Shown: positions 1 through 6,716, numbered from the stretch's first letter. The stretch: DNA of 8,389 nucleotides from an uncultured Clostridiaceae bacterium (GCA_949841235.1 CATKZA010000052.1:1-8389), one strand, 5' to 3'. The notes: generated by a model from the sequence alone, not told the origin. A program made the numbers and translations.

Positions 1-846
1 CTGCTTCTTTCCATCCTTATCCTTGCTGTAAACCACCAATCCCTTGGGAAGAATCCGATCTGCCATGGATACTGCCGCATCCAGCAATCCACCCCCATTA
101 TCCCGCAAATCAATAATCATGCCCTTCTGCCCTTTTTTCTCCAAGTCTTTAATCGCATCATTATATTGTTCCGGCGTCACCTGCTCGAAGCTGGTCACCT
201 GCACATATCCAATCTTCCCCGGAAGCATCTGGTATGCCACCGTATCCTCCTGGATTTCATCCCTGGTAACCTTCACCTTCTTCTGCTGATTATCCCTAAT
301 CAGCGTCAATTCCACCTTCGTTCCCTTCTCTCCCTTGACCAATGCCTGCACCTTGGAAATCTCCATGCCTGTCACCTCTTTGCCATCCACGGCATAAATC
401 ACATCCCCGGCCTTGACTCCCGCCTTCTGGGCGGGACTGTTCTTCATAGGCTTGACGATGCTAACGATGCCAGTCTTGGTATCTGTGGAAATGTACGCAC
501 CAATGCCACAGAAAATCCCACTGGTAGACTCCTGTATCTGCTTGAACTCTTCCTTATTATAATAGGCGGCATAGGTATCGCCTAATCCATCAATCATTCC
601 CTTATAGATGGAATCCGCCATATGATCTTCATCAATCTCATCAAGAAAATACATATCGATATAAGTTTCCAATTCCTTCGCCTTCCGCTCCACCTTCTGG
701 CGCAAATCTTCCTTTCCCTTCACCTGGGAAGTTACCGGAATGCCCACCCGACCGGTAAGCACCAGGGCAAGGCTCAATGCCATTACCCCCAGCAGGGTTG
801 CCGAAGCACCTAATAATATTCCCTTCGCAAATGACTTCTTATCCAT
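1..846 (-). CDS. S41 family C-terminal-processing peptidase (CtpA/CtpB-like), 3' end cut by window
   Basis: Serine protease of the carboxy-terminal-processing family, which clips extracytoplasmic substrates outside the membrane. 282 residues are visible. The first ~8 are basic and precede a hydrophobic segment (~9-33) that is probably an uncleaved membrane anchor. Residues ~45-105 form the charged N-terminal helical part. A PDZ domain covers ~108-185, including SPAQKAGVKAGDVIYAVDG. The protease core begins near 203 with GKIGYVQVTSF, and the family hallmark IDLRDNGGG lies at ~245-253. The catalytic Ser-Lys residues would come after the left edge, so activity cannot be judged. The ATG at 846 is preceded by GGAGAG and an extended -10 promoter. 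It lies 137 nt downstream of the M23 peptidase gene. In B. subtilis ctpB likewise sits next to ftsEX, which supports a cell-wall-related role (inference). Confidence 0.93.
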   Translation of the reverse strand, partial: MDKKSFAKGILLGASATLLGVMALSLALVLTGRVGIPVTSQVKGKEDLRQKVERKAKELETYIDMYFLDEIDEDHMADSIYKGMIDGLGDTYAAYYNKEEFKQIQESTSGIFCGIGAYISTDTKTGIVSIVKPMKNSPAQKAGVKAGDVIYAVDGKEVTGMEISKVQALVKGEKGTKVELTLIRDNQQKKVKVTRDEIQEDTVAYQMLPGKIGYVQVTSFEQVTPEQYNDAIKDLEKKGQKGMIIDLRDNGGGLLDAAVSMADRILPKGLVVYSKDKDGKKQ

Positions 847-905
847 TGCTCTCTCCAATCCTATCCAATCGTTACTGATATCTATCCATTTGTTGCATCT
901 CAACA

Positions 906-935
906 ATTATATCACATTTTTTGCAACTTTGTTAC
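906..935 (-). promoter_or_regulatory. Candidate extended -10 promoter for the S41 peptidase gene
   Basis: On the minus strand, TGATATAAT (906-914) is a perfect -10 hexamer with the extended TGn element. The -35 position holds only a weak match, GTAACA (930-935, 18-nt spacer). The predicted start is about 55 nt upstream of the ATG at 846. No intrinsic terminator is visible between the M23 gene and this site, so the protease is probably transcribed both from here and by read-through from the ftsEX unit. Prediction from sequence only. Confidence 0.55.
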
Positions 936-983
936 TGCACACGACAATTTTTACAAATAGACTAAAATAATTGTATACATCTC

Positions 984-2348
984 CTACCGGGATACGTAAT
1001 TTAGCGGATTCACATAACTCCCTCCCGCAAACACTGCAAAATGCAGATGAGGTCCTGTGGATATACCCGTGTTTCCTGACTGTGCAATCCTCTGCCCCCT
1101 AACAACCTGCTGCCCCACGCTGACACTCAGGCTGGAGCAGTGCATATAATAAGTAAACACCCCGTCTCCATGGGAAATCGCCACATAATTTCCCGCCGTG
1201 GAAGAATAAGTGGCAGTTACCACCGTGCCGCCCTTTGCCGCCAGCACGCCAGTTCCCACCGGCACCGAAATGTCAATTCCCTTGTGGTAGGAACTGGCCC
1301 CCTCCGTGGGAGAGGTTCGATTTCCAAAATAGGAAGAAATCCTTCCCGAAGCAGTCAACGGCCAGCAATAGCCCCCCGAAGATGCAGGCTCCCGGCTGGG
1401 GGCAGGCGTTGCCGCATGTTGATTTCCAGGTCGATCCCCATCATCTTTGCTGCTCGGGGACTTGGTCTGATTCTCCTTCTTATCCCTCGCCTCCTGCTCT
1501 TTCTTCGCCCGGGCCTGCCTCTCTGCTTCCTCCCGCTGTGCAGCCGCCCTCTGGGCCGCCATCATCCTCTCCAGTTCCTCCTCCTGGCTGGCAAGGAGGA
1601 CTTCCGTATCCTCCAAGGCATCTCCCTTGCGATTCAACAAGTTCTGAACCCTTTTTACCTCCTGCTCCTTCTTCGCCATCAGATGATTCATAGAAGATTC
1701 CTCCACCTGAAGGCTCTCCCGCCGGTTCGTCAAATCCTCCAGATTCTTCTGTATCTTATCCTCCGCCTTCTGTATCTGACGCTGAAGCTTCTGATATTCC
1801 TTCAAAAGGTTTCTATCATAACTGCTAACCTTCGTCACATACTCTGCCCGATTAAACAATTCTGACAGGCTGCGGGAGCCAGCCAGCAATTCCAGGTATC
1901 CCTCGCTCCCATTTTCATACATATATTTTATGCGCTTCTTCATCGTATCATACTGCTTTTTCTTCTCTGCCCCCGCCTTCTTTTTCTCCCGGCGCAGCCT
2001 CTTCACTTCCTTCTTGGCACTCTGGATGCCGTCCCTGTTATCCTGTATCCTCTCAGATAGTTCCTCCTGCTTGTCATCCAAACTCTTGAGATAGGAGAGG
2101 ACATCCTTTTTCTCCGACTCCATATCTGCAATCTCTTTTTCCAGCTGCCTCTTCTCCTCCTCCGCAGACTGCCGTCTCTCATTTTGATTTTCAATCTCTT
2201 TCTGAATCTCTTCGGAAGACTTTGCCGCCCGAACGCTTGCAGGATTATCCCCATTCGGAAGCCATCCCTTCCCGCTACAGGCAATTAGAGCTGCCCCTGA
2301 CAGCCAAAGGACACATCCGATGATGCCAATGAAAATTTTCCTTCTCAT
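984..2348 (-). CDS. Coiled-coil M23 family metallopeptidase, predicted lipoprotein (FtsEX partner, EnvC/PcsB-like)
   Basis: Predicted peptidoglycan endopeptidase of 454 aa. Residues 1-24 form a type II signal peptide (MRRK, hydrophobic core, lipobox LIAC with Cys24), so the protein is probably lipid-anchored outside the membrane. Residues ~45-290 are a long charged coiled coil. Its stretch near 138-180 (KKRIKYMYENGSEGYLELL) resembles the PcsB/CwlO-type N-terminal domain. A Ser/Pro-rich linker (~291-328) leads to the M23 domain (~329-454). Zinc ligands and catalytic residues look complete: H355 and D359 (HKGID), H403 (YMH), H434 and H436 (GPHLHF). E. coli EnvC, by contrast, is a degenerate activator. 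The ATG at 2348 was chosen because AGGAGG lies 5 nt upstream and the signal peptide starts there. An upstream GTG at 2390 has no binding site. The gene starts 41 nt after ftsX. Stop is TAG. Confidence 0.92.
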   Translation of the reverse strand: MRRKIFIGIIGCVLWLSGAALIACSGKGWLPNGDNPASVRAAKSSEEIQKEIENQNERRQSAEEEKRQLEKEIADMESEKKDVLSYLKSLDDKQEELSERIQDNRDGIQSAKKEVKRLRREKKKAGAEKKKQYDTMKKRIKYMYENGSEGYLELLAGSRSLSELFNRAEYVTKVSSYDRNLLKEYQKLQRQIQKAEDKIQKNLEDLTNRRESLQVEESSMNHLMAKKEQEVKRVQNLLNRKGDALEDTEVLLASQEEELERMMAAQRAAAQREEAERQARAKKEQEARDKKENQTKSPSSKDDGDRPGNQHAATPAPSREPASSGGYCWPLTASGRISSYFGNRTSPTEGASSYHKGIDISVPVGTGVLAAKGGTVVTATYSSTAGNYVAISHGDGVFTYYMHCSSLSVSVGQQVVRGQRIAQSGNTGISTGPHLHFAVFAGGSYVNPLNYVSR

Positions 2349-2353
2349 CTGTC

Positions 2354-2359
2354 CCTCCT
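2354..2359 (-). promoter_or_regulatory. Ribosome binding site that decides the M23 peptidase start
   Basis: AGGAGG sits 5 nt before the ATG at 2348. The longer in-frame reading starting with GTG at 2390, which overlaps the ftsX stop, has no Shine-Dalgarno sequence and would put 14 non-hydrophobic residues before the lipoprotein signal peptide. Confidence 0.8.
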
Positions 2360-2389
2360 CTCTCGCACAATAAATCCCATTAGGCTCCA

Positions 2390-3292
2390 CTATTTATGTA
2401 AATGCTTCCTCACGGACAAAGCACTGCCCACAAATCCAATGCCAATTCCCACGCCCAGGGAAAGGGGAGTCAGCCTGCGAAATATATCCTCAGGGCTCAC
2501 AAAGGCAAGCCACTCCGAAAGCACAGAAAAATGAGCCAAAAGAAAATGAATCATCCTTCCATACACCATCCGCAAAAGCACCAGCGGAATCACCGCACCC
2601 ACGATGCCAATCAGCACTCCCTCCACCAGAAAAGGCATTCGCACAAAGGAAGCCGTTGCGCCAATGTACTGCATGATAGAAATCTCATCCTTCCTCACCC
2701 GAATTCCCGTAGCCACTGCCGTGCTGATTAGGAATGCGGATACCAGCAGCAGCAAAATGATAATGGTAGCAGACACATAAGCAACCAGCATATTGAAATT
2801 GCTCAGCCCATTGGCCACGGAACTGGAACCGTTCACCTTCCGCACCCCGTCAATTTCCTGAATAAAGCGGGTAATGCTCTCCTGGTTGGACACATCCGTC
2901 AGATACACCTCCAGGGAGGCAGAATCCTTCAGTGGATTATCCTTCCCGAAAGTATCTTGCAAATCCTCCTCCTCGCCATACATCTCCTGCTGAAAATTCT
3001 CCCACGCCTTTTCCGGTGAAATATACTTCACCTTCTCCACCGTCTTGCAGGCGCGAATCTTCTTCCCGATGACGGCAATCTGCCCCTCCTTCACTCCCTC
3101 GTCGAAGAATACCGTCAGCCCCACGCTCCCTTCCGCATGATAGACCATATTCTGAAAATTTGCCACCAGCGCATAAAAAAGACCCAGCATGAACAAACAG
3201 GTCACCATGGTGCCTATCGCCGCCAGAGAAAACAGACGATTCTGCCAAATATTTTTTATCCCCTGCACAAAGCCATAACGAAAAGTTCTCAC
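2390..3292 (-). CDS. ftsX: Cell division permease-like protein FtsX
   Basis: Membrane subunit of the FtsEX complex. It does not transport a solute but transmits FtsE ATPase state to an extracytoplasmic peptidoglycan hydrolase or activator. It has 300 aa, the usual size. Topology read from sequence: TM1 ~21-46, a large extracytoplasmic domain ~47-166 that should dock the coiled-coil partner, then TM2 ~167-193, TM3 ~219-243 and TM4 ~273-295. The family-typical block [13 protein letters not shown] followed by PFLVEG lies at ~201-225. The start is GTG at 3292 with an excellent AAGGAGG 9 nt upstream. It overlaps the ftsE stop by 4 nt (GTGA), so its translation is probably coupled to ftsE, which matters because ftsE carries an internal stop. 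Stop is TAG. Confidence 0.95.
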   Translation of the reverse strand: MRTFRYGFVQGIKNIWQNRLFSLAAIGTMVTCLFMLGLFYALVANFQNMVYHAEGSVGLTVFFDEGVKEGQIAVIGKKIRACKTVEKVKYISPEKAWENFQQEMYGEEEDLQDTFGKDNPLKDSASLEVYLTDVSNQESITRFIQEIDGVRKVNGSSSVANGLSNFNMLVAYVSATIIILLLLVSAFLISTAVATGIRVRKDEISIMQYIGATASFVRMPFLVEGVLIGIVGAVIPLVLLRMVYGRMIHFLLAHFSVLSEWLAFVSPEDIFRRLTPLSLGVGIGIGFVGSALSVRKHLHK

Positions 3293-3969
3293 TGCTGATA
3301 ACCTCCTTGCTTCTCATCTCTCACCACATGTCCCTTATTCAGCACAATAACCCGCTTCTTCATCTGGTTCACGATCTCGTCATTGTGTGTCACCACAATC
3401 ACAGTAGTTCCCAGCTGGTTCATGGCCTCCAGAAGCGTCATAATCTCCCAGGAATTTTTCGGATCCAAGTTTCCCGTAGGCTCGTCCGCCAGCAAAATCT
3501 CAGGACGGTTCACCATGGCTCTGGCAATCGCCACCCGCTGCTGATCTCCCCCGGACTATTCCCTGGGATGCATTTTAGCCTTCTTCTCCAGCCCCACCAT
3601 CTCAAGCATGGACATGACATTCCTTTTCGTTCGCTCCCGGCTCACTCCTATCACCCTCTGAGCCAATGCCACATTCTCAAATACATTTCGATCCTCCAGA
3701 AGTCGAAACTCCTGAAACACTACTCCCAGACGTCTCCTATAAAATGGCAGTTCCCGTCTCCTGACCTTTCCCAGATCGGCTCCCGCCACCCGAATCCCCC
3801 CAGAGGAAGCCTTCACCTCCCCCAGAAGGGTCTTGATAAAAGTCGATTTTCCCGATCCACTGCTCCCTACCACGAAGAGAAACTCCCCCTTCTCAACAGA
3901 AATATCCACTTCCTTCAAAGCCTTCGTCCCGGTGGGATAGGTGACGCTCACCTCCCGCAGTTCAATCAT
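3289..3969 (-). pseudogene. ftsE: Cell division ATP-binding protein FtsE, interrupted by an in-frame TAG in the ABC signature
   Basis: ATPase of the FtsEX complex: cytoplasmic, pairs with FtsX, and gates septal peptidoglycan hydrolysis. The full frame would be 226 aa, normal for FtsE, beginning MIELREVSVTYPTGTKAL. The ATG at 3969 was chosen because AGGAG lies 9 nt upstream and it matches the usual family start. An in-frame upstream ATG at 4059 lies inside a hairpin leader. Visible motifs are Walker A GSSGSGKS (35-42), Q-loop VVFQE, Walker B ILLADE (~158-163), D-loop GNLD and H-loop H195. Codon 138 is TAG (3556-3558), between HPRE and SGGDQQR, where family members have the Leu of LSGG. A TTG-to-TAG change explains it. 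There is no frameshift and no other damage. A terminated product of 137 aa would lack the signature, Walker B and H-loop, so would be inactive. It could be a true pseudogene, a base-calling error, or rare read-through. The FtsE identity is firm, the functional status is not. Confidence 0.88.
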
Positions 3970-4007
3970 CTTATTTCTCTCCTGCATTCCATTCTCCATT
4001 TTATCCA

Positions 4008-4047
4008 CAAAAGCCTCGCCCCATCCCTCCCGGGACAGACCGAGGCT
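4008..4047 (-). terminator. GC-rich hairpin after cdaR, in the ftsE leader
   Basis: Perfect 7-bp inverted repeat AGCCTCG / CGAGGCT (4012-4018 and 4041-4047), followed on the minus strand by TTTT. Between the arms a second helix can form (CTGTCCC with GGGATGG, two G-U pairs, GGGA loop). It lies 54 nt after the regulator stop and 39 nt before the ftsE ATG. Most likely it is an intrinsic terminator for the regulator gene. The T-run is short, so partial read-through into ftsE, or an attenuator role, is possible. I see no convincing separate ftsE promoter. Confidence 0.6.
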
Positions 4048-4101
4048 CGTAATCTTCACTTGCCCAACCGCTCAGCTGCTACGTCAGAAAATCTCGCTGT
4101 A

Positions 4102-5190
4102 CTAGTACTCAAAATTTTCCATATATTTCATGTATTTTACCACCATGAGGGCAATCTTGAAAGTAATGGAATCATCAAATACTCTCAAATCCAGCCCAGT
4201 GCTTTTCTGCAATTTATCCAGCCGATACACCAGAGTATTTCTATGAATATACAGCTGTCTGGAAGTCTCTGACACATTCAGGCTATTTTCAAAAAATTTA
4301 TTGATCGTGGCAATGGTCTCATCGTCAAAATCATCCGGGGACTTTTCCCCGAAAATCTCTTTGATAAACATTTTGCACAGTGGCATGGGAAGCTGGTAAA
4401 TCAAACGACCAATTCCCAAACTGCTATAGGCAATCACATTGCGGTCGCTGTAAAAAATCTTGCCCACGTCCAATGCCATCTTGGCCTCCTTATAGGAGCG
4501 GGAAACATCCTTAATCTCATTCACAATGGTGCCATAAGAAACATGCACAGAAGTCATGGCCTCCGTATTCAGCATATCCAGAATCACCCTGGCTGTCTTT
4601 TCCATATCCTCATAGGTTTCATTCTCCAGCATTTCCTTTACCACGATAATATTCTTCTCGTCCACCTGGGTAATGAAATCCTTTTTCTTTCCGGCAAACA
4701 GTCCCTTGACGGTTTCCAAAGCGTTGGTATCTTTCTCGTATTTGGTCTCGATCAGAAAAACCACACGCCTGACCGTAATCTCTATATGCAATTTCTTTGC
4801 CCGATTGTAGATATCCACCAGCAGCAGATTGTCCAGCAGCAAATTCTTAATAAAATTATCCTTGTCGTATCTCTCCTTGTAAGCAATCAGAAGATTGTGA
4901 ATCTGAAAGGCTGCCAGCTTCCCAACCATGTATACATCATCCGAATCCCCCTTTGCCAGAATCACATACTCTAGCTGATGTTCATCAAATACTTTAAAAA
5001 ACTGATATCCCTGTAGTACCTGGCTATCCGCTGGCGAATCCACAAAAGCCATCACGGCCTCCTCATATTCCTCCACATTATTAATGGTGGTAGCAAGAGC
5101 CTTTCCCTCCGTATCCATCACGCAAATATCAATTCTGGTTATATTCTTCAGCCCGTCTATCGTAGTCTGCAACACCTGATTTGAAATCAT
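4102..5190 (-). CDS. CdaR/PucR-family transcriptional regulator (sugar diacid recognition type)
   Basis: Predicted cytoplasmic DNA-binding regulator, 362 aa. Residues ~1-110 resemble the CdaR-type ligand-sensing domain (begins MISNQVLQTTIDGLKNITRI). A central GGDEF-like domain, probably without enzyme activity, covers ~135-255, with the conserved-looking SRSYKEAKMALDVGK. The C-terminal PucR-type helix-turn-helix is at ~293-355, with SLNVSETSRQLYIHRNTLVY followed by RLDKLQKSTGLDLR. The ATG at 5190 has GGAGG 6 nt upstream. It lies directly downstream of a UgpC/MsmX-type sugar ATPase gene but has its own promoter, so it is a candidate regulator of carbohydrate uptake. Its ligand cannot be read from the sequence. 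In this family the effectors are often sugar acids such as glycerate or glucarate, but that is not shown here. Stop is TAG. Confidence 0.88.
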   Translation of the reverse strand: MISNQVLQTTIDGLKNITRIDICVMDTEGKALATTINNVEEYEEAVMAFVDSPADSQVLQGYQFFKVFDEHQLEYVILAKGDSDDVYMVGKLAAFQIHNLLIAYKERYDKDNFIKNLLLDNLLLVDIYNRAKKLHIEITVRRVVFLIETKYEKDTNALETVKGLFAGKKKDFITQVDEKNIIVVKEMLENETYEDMEKTARVILDMLNTEAMTSVHVSYGTIVNEIKDVSRSYKEAKMALDVGKIFYSDRNVIAYSSLGIGRLIYQLPMPLCKMFIKEIFGEKSPDDFDDETIATINKFFENSLNVSETSRQLYIHRNTLVYRLDKLQKSTGLDLRVFDDSITFKIALMVVKYMKYMENFEY

Positions 5191-5290
5191 ATCATCCCTC
5201 CAACACTATTCTATCCGTCGCCCATGCCTTGCACTTCTAAGCACATATGAATTTATTTTATCATATTTATTGCCATGGTTTCTGCATAGC

Positions 5291-5309
5291 CAAGTTGCGG
5301 AGCAACTTG
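5291..5309 (-). repeat. Short-loop hairpin in the regulator 5' leader
   Basis: Perfect 8-bp inverted repeat CAAGTTGC / GCAACTTG with a 3-nt loop. If transcription starts near 5325 it would fold close to the 5' end of the regulator mRNA, about 100 nt before its ATG. It has no T-tract, so it is not an intrinsic terminator. It may be an mRNA-stabilising stem or part of a repeat family. Confidence 0.6.
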
Positions 5310-5313
5310 CATT

Positions 5314-5333
5314 ATAAATGCATCAGCATTTAT
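5314..5333. repeat. 20-bp dyad overlapping the regulator promoter (candidate operator)
   Basis: Perfect 8-bp arms ATAAATGC / GCATTTAT separated by 4 nt (ATCA). The dyad overlaps the last two bases of the predicted -10 hexamer and the expected transcription start. Because its upstream arm lies before the start site, it would act as DNA rather than as RNA structure, which fits a repressor or autoregulator site. Function is inferred. Confidence 0.45.
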
Positions 5334-5360
5334 TTTATCATCATTCTGCCTAAATGTAAA
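5332..5360 (-). promoter_or_regulatory. Promoter of the CdaR-family regulator gene
   Basis: Minus strand: -35 TTTACA (5355-5360), 17-nt spacer, -10 TAAAAT (5332-5337) preceded by TGA (5338-5340), which makes it an extended -10. Five of six bases match consensus in each hexamer. It predicts a start near 5325 and a leader of about 135 nt. A second copy of the -10 region (14-bp identity at 5251-5264) lies downstream without a good -35. Confidence 0.65.
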
Positions 5361-5409
5361 GTCATTTTCCCCCTCTTCATCGTACATATTCACCAAAAGG
5401 TTATCGTTT

Positions 5410-5471
5410 ACGGCTCCGCCGTTCCAGTAACCAGCAACGCTTTCAACGCACACATTTTCACGGCTTCGCCG
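5410..5471. repeat. Pair of GC-rich mini-hairpins between the ugpC terminator and the regulator promoter
   Basis: ACGGC-TCC-GCCGT at 5410-5422 and CGGC-TTC-GCCG at 5461-5471 are perfect stems with 3-nt loops, about 40 nt apart. Neither is followed by a T-tract. They are GC-rich against an AT-rich background and resemble parts of a dispersed repeat, but no second copy of the whole block is in the window. Confidence 0.4.
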
Positions 5472-5479
5472 CTCATAAG

Positions 5480-5511
5480 AAAAAGTACCAGACAGCCTTG
5501 CTGTCTGGTAC
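5480..5511 (-). terminator. Intrinsic terminator of the ugpC-type ATPase gene
   Basis: Perfect 12-bp stem GTACCAGACAGC / GCTGTCTGGTAC with a 3-nt loop (5485-5511), followed on the minus strand by TTTTT (5484-5480). It begins 32 nt after the ATPase stop codon. This is a textbook rho-independent terminator and separates the ATPase transcript from the regulator. Confidence 0.9.
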
Positions 5512-5543
5512 AATCATTTCTATATGCTAACAAATATTTCTCA

Positions 5544-6662
5544 CTAATTTGTAATCGTCTTTTCAGACTCCTTGTCAAATACATGAATCTTGCTAGTGTC
5601 GAGAGCAATCTTAATCGTATCGCCAGGACGAGCCGTTGTACGAGGATTCACGCGAACAGTCACATCCTTGTCATGCCCCTCCACAGTCAGATACAGGAAC
5701 ACCTCTGCACCAAGCATCTCATACACTCTGACTTTGGCATCCAGCACGTTGTCTGTACCGCCATTGACATAAATCTCCTCATCCTTCACATCCTCGGGGC
5801 GAATGCCAAGCACTACGTCTTTGCCCACATAGCCGCCTTCTACCAGTTTAGAAGCCTTGCCCTCAGGAAGCTTTACCGCATACTTGCCAAACTGAAGCTT
5901 TACATCATTTCCCTCGCCCACTGCCTTGCAGTCAATGAAGTTCATCTGAGGAGAACCAATAAATCCGGCAACGAAGATGTTGCATGGCTTTGTATACAAA
6001 TCAATAGGAGAAGCAACCTGCTGCATAATGCCATCCTTCATAACCACGATACGGGTGCCAAGAGTAAGGGCCTCCGTCTGGTCATGGGTTACATAGATGA
6101 TGGTTGCCTCCAAACTCTGATGAATCTTGGAAATCTCAATACGCATCTGCACACGAAGCTTTGCGTCCAAGTTTGACAGAGGCTCATCCATCAAGAACAC
6201 TTTAGGATTACGGACAATTGCACGACCCATGGCAACACGCTGGCGCTGACCACCGGACAGAGCCTTTGGCTTGCGGTCCAAGAGAGACTCAATGTCAAGG
6301 ATTCTTGCAGCCTCGTTCACCAATTTATCAATCTTATCCTTCGGCGTTTTTCTCAACTTCAAACCAAACGCCATGTTATCGTAAACCGTCATATGCGGAT
6401 ACAGAGCATAGTTCTGGAATACCATCGCAATATCTCTGTCCTTCGGCTCCACATCATTCACCAGATTATTTCCAATCCATAATTCACCGCTTGTAATCTC
6501 TTCCAAACCTGCAATCATACGAAGAGTGGTAGATTTACCACAACCTGAAGGTCCTACGAAAATGATAAATTCCTTGTCAGCAATATCCAAATTAAAATTC
6601 TTAACCGCCTCAAATCCGTTTGGATAAGTCTTACAAATGTTTTTTAAAGATAAACTTGCCAT
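5544..6662 (-). CDS. ugpC: Sugar ABC transporter ATP-binding protein, UgpC/MsmX/MalK type
   Basis: ATPase subunit that powers carbohydrate (or glycerol-3-phosphate-type) ABC importers from the cytoplasmic side. It has 372 aa, typical length. All catalytic motifs are present: Walker A GPSGCGKS (37-44), Q-loop Q83, signature LSGGQ (135-139), Walker B VFLMDE (155-160), D-loop SNLD and H-loop H193. Residues ~235-372 form the C-terminal OB/TOBE regulatory domain, with GFIGSPQMNF and GIRPED. The ATG at 6662 has AGGAGG 9 nt upstream. No permease or solute-binding gene adjoins, and both flanks have terminators, so it is monocistronic. This matches shared ATPases such as B. subtilis MsmX that serve several sugar importers (inference). 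The symbol follows common annotation of this subfamily; substrate is unknown. Stop is TAG. Confidence 0.93.
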   Translation of the reverse strand: MASLSLKNICKTYPNGFEAVKNFNLDIADKEFIIFVGPSGCGKSTTLRMIAGLEEITSGELWIGNNLVNDVEPKDRDIAMVFQNYALYPHMTVYDNMAFGLKLRKTPKDKIDKLVNEAARILDIESLLDRKPKALSGGQRQRVAMGRAIVRNPKVFLMDEPLSNLDAKLRVQMRIEISKIHQSLEATIIYVTHDQTEALTLGTRIVVMKDGIMQQVASPIDLYTKPCNIFVAGFIGSPQMNFIDCKAVGEGNDVKLQFGKYAVKLPEGKASKLVEGGYVGKDVVLGIRPEDVKDEEIYVNGGTDNVLDAKVRVYEMLGAEVFLYLTVEGHDKDVTVRVNPRTTARPGDTIKIALDTSKIHVFDKESEKTITN

Positions 6663-6696
6663 AGTATGTATCCTCCTAAAATATTTGTTATTTTTC

Positions 6697-6716
6697 GCCA
6701 GCCATATGGCACTGGC
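6697..6716. repeat. Palindrome in the ugpC leader
   Basis: GCCAG (6697-6701) pairs with CTGGC (6712-6716) around a central 10-bp palindrome GCCATATGGC (6701-6710). It lies about 35 nt before the ATG, upstream of the AGGAGG. A second dyad, ATAGT-N5-ACTAT, is at 6727-6741. Either could be a protein-binding site or leader structure. No catabolite-responsive (cre) consensus was recognised. Confidence 0.35.

Noticed and set aside
1140..1865. 241-codon plus-strand open frame
   Set aside because: Antisense to the M23 peptidase and its coiled coil. The Leu/Arg-rich low-complexity translation reflects the Lys/Glu-rich opposite strand.
2349..2390. Longer M23 peptidase start at the GTG overlapping the ftsX stop
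   Set aside because: No Shine-Dalgarno sequence, and it would add 14 residues in front of a complete lipoprotein signal peptide. The ATG at 2348 has AGGAGG at ideal distance.
3556..3558. Pyrrolysine or genome-wide reassignment of TAG
   Set aside because: The position is a conserved Leu in an ABC signature, unrelated to known pyrrolysine proteins, and five neighbouring genes use TAG as their normal stop.
3307..4272. 321-codon open frame on the plus strand
   Set aside because: Antisense to ftsE and the regulator end. Its composition (rich in His, Ser, Leu, Pro) is that of a reverse-strand shadow.
5253..5513. 86-codon open frame on the minus strand between the ugpC terminator and the regulator
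   Set aside because: It would start at a TTG inside the terminator stem, has no ribosome binding site, and contains the regulator promoter. Its first ATG (5387) also lacks a binding site. Treated as noncoding, though the acidic C-terminal half looks mildly protein-like.
5247..6176. 309-codon open frame on the plus strand
   Set aside because: It lies mostly antisense to the clearly recognisable ATPase gene, with no family resemblance and no ribosome binding site.
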